In this document: positions 60,661-64,000 of the stretch, piece after piece
How the letters are laid out: every line of letters begins with the position of its first letter
Numbering within the stretch: the stretch's first letter is position 1
DNA from: Seonamhaeicola sp.
Lineage (GTDB): Bacteria; Bacteroidota; Bacteroidia; Flavobacteriales; Flavobacteriaceae
Assembly (NCBI RefSeq): GCF_028281565.1
Contig: NZ_JANQJQ010000030.1
Coordinates: forward strand, 186,001-250,000
DNA length: 64,000 bases
Reading direction: 5' to 3'
Program-made: the position numbers and the translations under genes
Notes under the pieces: generated by a model
Seen by the model: the letters and a program-made list of their open reading frames with translations, nothing else
Databases searched by the model: none
Told to the model about the DNA's origin: nothing

Positions 60661-62067
60661 TTATTTAACTTTTGTGATTTGGGCCATTAGTTCTGCTTCT
60701 GCACAAAGTTTGCCATTGGCATAGGCATACCCTTGCATGTGGCAAATACCACGACGTATAGGTGTGATTAACGTACATTTGAATATTAAAGTATCACCCG
60801 GAACTACTTTCTGTTTGAACTTAACATTATCCATTTTCATAAAAAATGTCAAATAGTTCTCAGGGTCAGGCACGGTGCTTAAAACCAATATACCTCCTGT
60901 TTGAGCCATGGCTTCAACAATTAAAACACCCGGCATTACCGGAGCTCCCGGAAAGTGCCCTTTAAAAAACTCTTCGTTCATGGAGACATTCTTTATAGCT
61001 GTAACATGATTGTCACTGAGCTCAAAAACCTTGTCAATTAGCAAGAACGGTTGTCTATGTGGCAACATCGCCATGATTTGAGTAATATCCATTAAAGGGG
61101 CTTGATTCAAATCAATATTTGGCACGTTATTACGACGTTCATTCTTAATTATTTTTGAAAGCTTTTTGGCAAACTGCGTATTAACAAAATGGCCCGGTTT
61201 ATTAGCAATTACTTTCCCTTTGATCCTCGTTTTTACTAATGCCAGATCTCCTAAAACATCAAGTAGTTTATGTCTTGCTGCTTCATTAGGGTAATGCAAA
61301 GTCAAATTGTCTAAAATGCCATTCGGTTTAACCGCTATAGAATCCTTTTTAAAAGCTACTCTTAGTTTTTCCATGGTCTCGGGAGATAACGCTTTATCTA
61401 CATAAACAATAGCGTTATTCAAGTCACCTCCTTTTATAAGACCATGCTCCAAAAGCATTTCTATTTCATGCAGGAAACTGAACGTCCGTGAGTTGGCTAT
61501 ATCTTTCTTGAAATTGGAAATATCATTTAATGTGGCGTTTTGGGTCCCTAAAACCTTAGTGCCAAAATCAACCATGGTAGTGATCTGGTATTCCTTTGCC
61601 GGCATCACCAATATCTCGCTTCCTGTTTCCTCATCGGTATAGGAGACAATGTCTGTTACTTCAAATTCTTCTCTGAAAGCATCAAGCTCAACCACATCAG
61701 CCTTTTCAATAGCTTCGACAAAGAATTTGGAAGACCCGTCCATAATCGGAGGCTCCGAGGCATTTAATTCTATAACCACATTATCTACATCCATCCCTAC
61801 CAAAGCAGCAAGCACATGCTCAGACGTTTGAATGGTCACTCCGTTCTTTTCCAGACAAGTACCGCGTTGTGTATTGGTTACATAATTGGCATCGGCTTCA
61901 ATTATCGGGGCTCCTTCTAAATCTACGCGCTTAAAGGCTAAACCAAAGTTTGCTGGAGCTGGGGCAAATGTTAAAGTAACATCTTTACCGGTGTGCAATC
62001 CCACACCGGTCAAAGAAATTTCCTTTCCAATGGTTTTTTGTTTTACATCTGTATTTATTATTCCCAT
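60661..62067 (-). CDS. lpxC: Fused UDP-3-O-acyl-GlcNAc deacetylase and beta-hydroxyacyl-ACP dehydratase
   Basis: The 468-residue protein joins LpxC (about 1-305; His in Ser-Glu-His-Val-Leu-Ala near residue 83, and His in Arg-His-Lys-Leu-Leu-Asp near 263, both zinc ligands) with FabZ (about 320-468; His-Arg-Gln-Pro-Phe-Leu-Leu near 344 and [10 protein letters not shown] near 380). This fusion is typical of Bacteroidota. Its start overlaps the lpxD stop region by 10 bases. Confidence 0.97.
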   Translation of the reverse strand: MGIINTDVKQKTIGKEISLTGVGLHTGKDVTLTFAPAPANFGLAFKRVDLEGAPIIEADANYVTNTQRGTCLEKNGVTIQTSEHVLAALVGMDVDNVVIELNASEPPIMDGSSKFFVEAIEKADVVELDAFREEFEVTDIVSYTDEETGSEILVMPAKEYQITTMVDFGTKVLGTQNATLNDISNFKKDIANSRTFSFLHEIEMLLEHGLIKGGDLNNAIVYVDKALSPETMEKLRVAFKKDSIAVKPNGILDNLTLHYPNEAARHKLLDVLGDLALVKTRIKGKVIANKPGHFVNTQFAKKLSKIIKNERRNNVPNIDLNQAPLMDITQIMAMLPHRQPFLLIDKVFELSDNHVTAIKNVSMNEEFFKGHFPGAPVMPGVLIVEAMAQTGGILVLSTVPDPENYLTFFMKMDNVKFKQKVVPGDTLIFKCTLITPIRRGICHMQGYAYANGKLCAEAELMAQITKVK

Positions 62068-63080
62068 TTATTTTTTTCTAAATCATTAATATCTTTAACA
62101 ATCTTAGGTAGGTTTTTAAAATGAACATACGATTTATTGTAATCCGAATAAGGTAAAGCCGGTGATCCCTGAAGCACTTCATTATCTTTTACATTTCTTA
62201 TAATACCGGATTGTGCCTGTATCCTAACGTTATTTCCAATGGTAATATGCCCAACAATACCAACCTGGCCTCCTATTTGACAATTCTCACCTATTTTAGT
62301 AGATCCGGCGATTCCGGTTTGTGCAGCTATGACGGTGTTTTTGCCAATCTCAACATTATGGGCAATTTGAATTTGATTATCTAACTTAACGCCTTTACGA
62401 ATAATAGTTGAGCCCAATGTGGCTCTATCGATGGTAGTAGCAGCACCAATGTCAACAAAATCTTCTAAAATAACATTTCCTATTTGCGGCACTTTGTTGT
62501 ACTCCCCTGCTTCATTAGGCGTAAAACCAAAACCATCGGCTCCAATGATAGCACCTGAATTAACAACACAATAGTTACCAATAACAGTTTCCGAATATAT
62601 TTTAGCTCCAGAAAAGATCACCGAGTTATCTCCTATGGTAACGTTATCACCGATATACACATCCGGAAATATCTTGACGTTATGCCCTATGGATACATTA
62701 TTACCTAAATAGGAAAACGCTCCTATATAAATATTGTCGCCATAGTTTGCGGTATCTGCTATAAAATTTGGTTCTTCAATACCAACCTTATTGTTTTTTA
62801 CCTGGTTGTAGTATTCCAATAATTTTGAAAATGACTTATAGGCATCATCCACTTTAATTAATGTGGTGTCAATGTCATTTTCAGGAATAAAGTTCTTATT
62901 TACAATGGCCACAGAGGCTTTTGTAGTATAAATATGCGATGTATATTTAGGATTCGCCAAAAAGGTCAAAGAACCTTCTGTTCCTTCTTCAATTTTAGAT
63001 AGCCTGGATACTTCTGCTTCTGGATTACCCACTACATCGCCTTCTAATATCCCTGCTATTTGTTGTGCTGTAAATTTCAC
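62058..63080 (-). CDS. lpxD: UDP-3-O-acylglucosamine N-acyltransferase
   Basis: The 340-residue protein has the LpxD N-terminal uridine-binding domain (about 1-100) and a long hexapeptide beta helix, with the catalytic His in Ile-Ala-His-Asn-Val-Glu near residue 241. It adds the second acyl chain in lipid A synthesis. It leads the lpxD-lpxC/fabZ-lpxA-efp cluster. A -7 box TATTTTTG lies 38 bases upstream. Confidence 0.95.
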   Translation of the reverse strand: MKFTAQQIAGILEGDVVGNPEAEVSRLSKIEEGTEGSLTFLANPKYTSHIYTTKASVAIVNKNFIPENDIDTTLIKVDDAYKSFSKLLEYYNQVKNNKVGIEEPNFIADTANYGDNIYIGAFSYLGNNVSIGHNVKIFPDVYIGDNVTIGDNSVIFSGAKIYSETVIGNYCVVNSGAIIGADGFGFTPNEAGEYNKVPQIGNVILEDFVDIGAATTIDRATLGSTIIRKGVKLDNQIQIAHNVEIGKNTVIAAQTGIAGSTKIGENCQIGGQVGIVGHITIGNNVRIQAQSGIIRNVKDNEVLQGSPALPYSDYNKSYVHFKNLPKIVKDINDLEKNKWE

Positions 63081-63117
63081 ACTAAGATAAAGTTTGTAGT
63101 TTTTCAGTTTAGTAGCG

Positions 63118-63125
63118 CAAAAATA
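63118..63125 (-). promoter_or_regulatory. Candidate -7 box of lpxD (TATTTTTG)
   Basis: On the minus strand TATTTTTG fits TAnnTTTG exactly; the -33 element is not clear. It lies 38 bases before the lpxD ATG. Confidence 0.4.
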
Positions 63126-63193
63126 GGAAAAATGTACTAAAGTTTTTCATACACCCTACCCTTATTGCTTTTTATTTAAAAGGAGGTTAAAAA

Positions 63194-64000
63194 CTAGTCG
63201 TTTAATTGTAAAAGCTCTTTTGGATAACATATGTAATACTTAGTGACCGGTTTTGATAATGCTTTTAAATTAAGATGGTCTGAAGCTTTAACAATGTCGG
63301 CAATTTTCCCTGACTTAAACAGGATGTTAATGCGTTTCTGTTTTAACTGGTATGCCTGATTGGATATATTACCTGTAAATACGAAATACGCCGCTTCCTC
63401 CCTTTCTATATTATAGGAAGCCATCAACACCTTAATATAACTTTCCAACTTATCATCTTTTATTTTTTTCTTTTTGACTTTTATTTTAAGTAAATTTCTA
63501 TTAACTATCATATTACTTAATTTACTCAAAACAAAATCATCGTCGTGTTGCCAGTGTTTCATGGCTGAAATGATATCATAGTCATCCAACTCTGAAAAAA
63601 CTTCTAAAGTCTCTTTTGTAAAATTCTCTATGGATATTTTATGATCTAAAAAATAGAGCAGCCCTTTACTGGCGTATAATTTGCGACCTTTTTCGTGTAG
63701 TTCTTTAGCGCGTTTTAATACCCTGATCAATAATTGTTCTGCGACCAAACCGGTTTTATGCAAATACACCTGCCAATACATTAAACGCCTGGCAACAATG
63801 AATTTCTCCACACTGTAAATGCCTTTTTCTTCAACAACCAATTCGTCATCTACCACATTTAACATGGTGATTAAACGTTCACTATTTATATTACCTTCCG
63901 CAACACCTGTATAGAAACTGTCTCTTTTTAAATAGTCGGCCCTATCCATATCTAACTGACCAGAAATTAGCTGGCACAAAAAATTTCTGTGATACTCCCC
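63194..64000 (-). CDS. HD-domain phosphohydrolase, 3' part only
   Basis: The reading frame runs off the window end. The visible 268 residues include Gln-Leu-Asp-Met-Asp-Arg-Ala-Asp-Tyr-Leu-x-Arg-Asp, a motif that follows the metal-binding HD region in dNTP triphosphohydrolase-like proteins (SAMHD1/YwfO type), and a helical C-terminus. The HD motif itself would be on the missing part. A later internal start (TTG at 63979) is not a real one, since the frame stays open to the edge. It likely cleaves nucleotides; substrate unknown. Confidence 0.8.
   Translation of the reverse strand, partial: GEYHRNFLCQLISGQLDMDRADYLKRDSFYTGVAEGNINSERLITMLNVVDDELVVEEKGIYSVEKFIVARRLMYWQVYLHKTGLVAEQLLIRVLKRAKELHEKGRKLYASKGLLYFLDHKISIENFTKETLEVFSELDDYDIISAMKHWQHDDDFVLSKLSNMIVNRNLLKIKVKKKKIKDDKLESYIKVLMASYNIEREEAAYFVFTGNISNQAYQLKQKRINILFKSGKIADIVKASDHLNLKALSKPVTKYYICYPKELLQLND

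Overview
The window looks like a chromosomal segment of a Bacteroidota species, most likely a Flavobacteriaceae. The signs are low G+C, poor Shine-Dalgarno sequences, several TAnnTTTG-type -7 promoter boxes, a type IX secretion sorting tail on a PhoX-like protein, fused LpxC-FabZ, fused HisB and HisIE, and many short palindromic repeats between genes. All assignments come from reading the sequence; no database search was run.

Layout. 66-2754: two uncharacterised envelope genes. 2890-6587: a divergent locus with a Cys-rich exported protein and a haem-type membrane protein on one side and a histidine kinase/response regulator pair on the other; four AGGTTA direct repeats spaced by one helical turn lie between them. 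6865-15880: a type I restriction-modification island (HARE-HTH nuclease-like protein, HsdM, HsdS, FRG protein, HsdR) followed by a converging RadC-like gene. 15881-19870: a PLP decarboxylase/AraC-MGMT gene pair flanked by direct copies of a 113-bp palindromic repeat. 19871-28808: assorted envelope genes (VTT/DedA-type, VKAI-repeat protein, EF-G paralogue with a small helical partner, DUF3817, MscS channel, PhoX-like protein), with three copies of a multi-hairpin element between 25953 and 29153.

28972-34036: a leuC-leuD-leuA-leuB operon, followed by a degenerate second copy of the leuB 3' end. 34262-40063: housekeeping and accessory genes (DUF72, TetR plus SDR with matching operators, GIY-YIG, DUF2461, TruA paralogue). 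40121-48650: a histidine operon hisG-D-C-B-H-(small ORF)-A-(DinB)-F-IE, preceded by a His-rich leader peptide and an attenuator-like terminator. 48801-52419: fabG, a VWA membrane protein and a prohibitin-family protein. 52517-57158: an ECF sigma factor, a membrane anti-sigma-like TPR protein and an exported TPR-CHAT protease. 57325-64000: sucD, an LpxD paralogue, efp, lpxA, lpxC-fabZ, lpxD and the 3' part of an HD-domain hydrolase gene.

The strongest candidates for something new are the sigma/TPR/CHAT-protease operon, which could be a proteolysis-triggered transcription switch in the envelope; the histidine leader attenuator; the repeat-flanked decarboxylase/Ada cassette; and the type I RM island with two embedded accessory genes.
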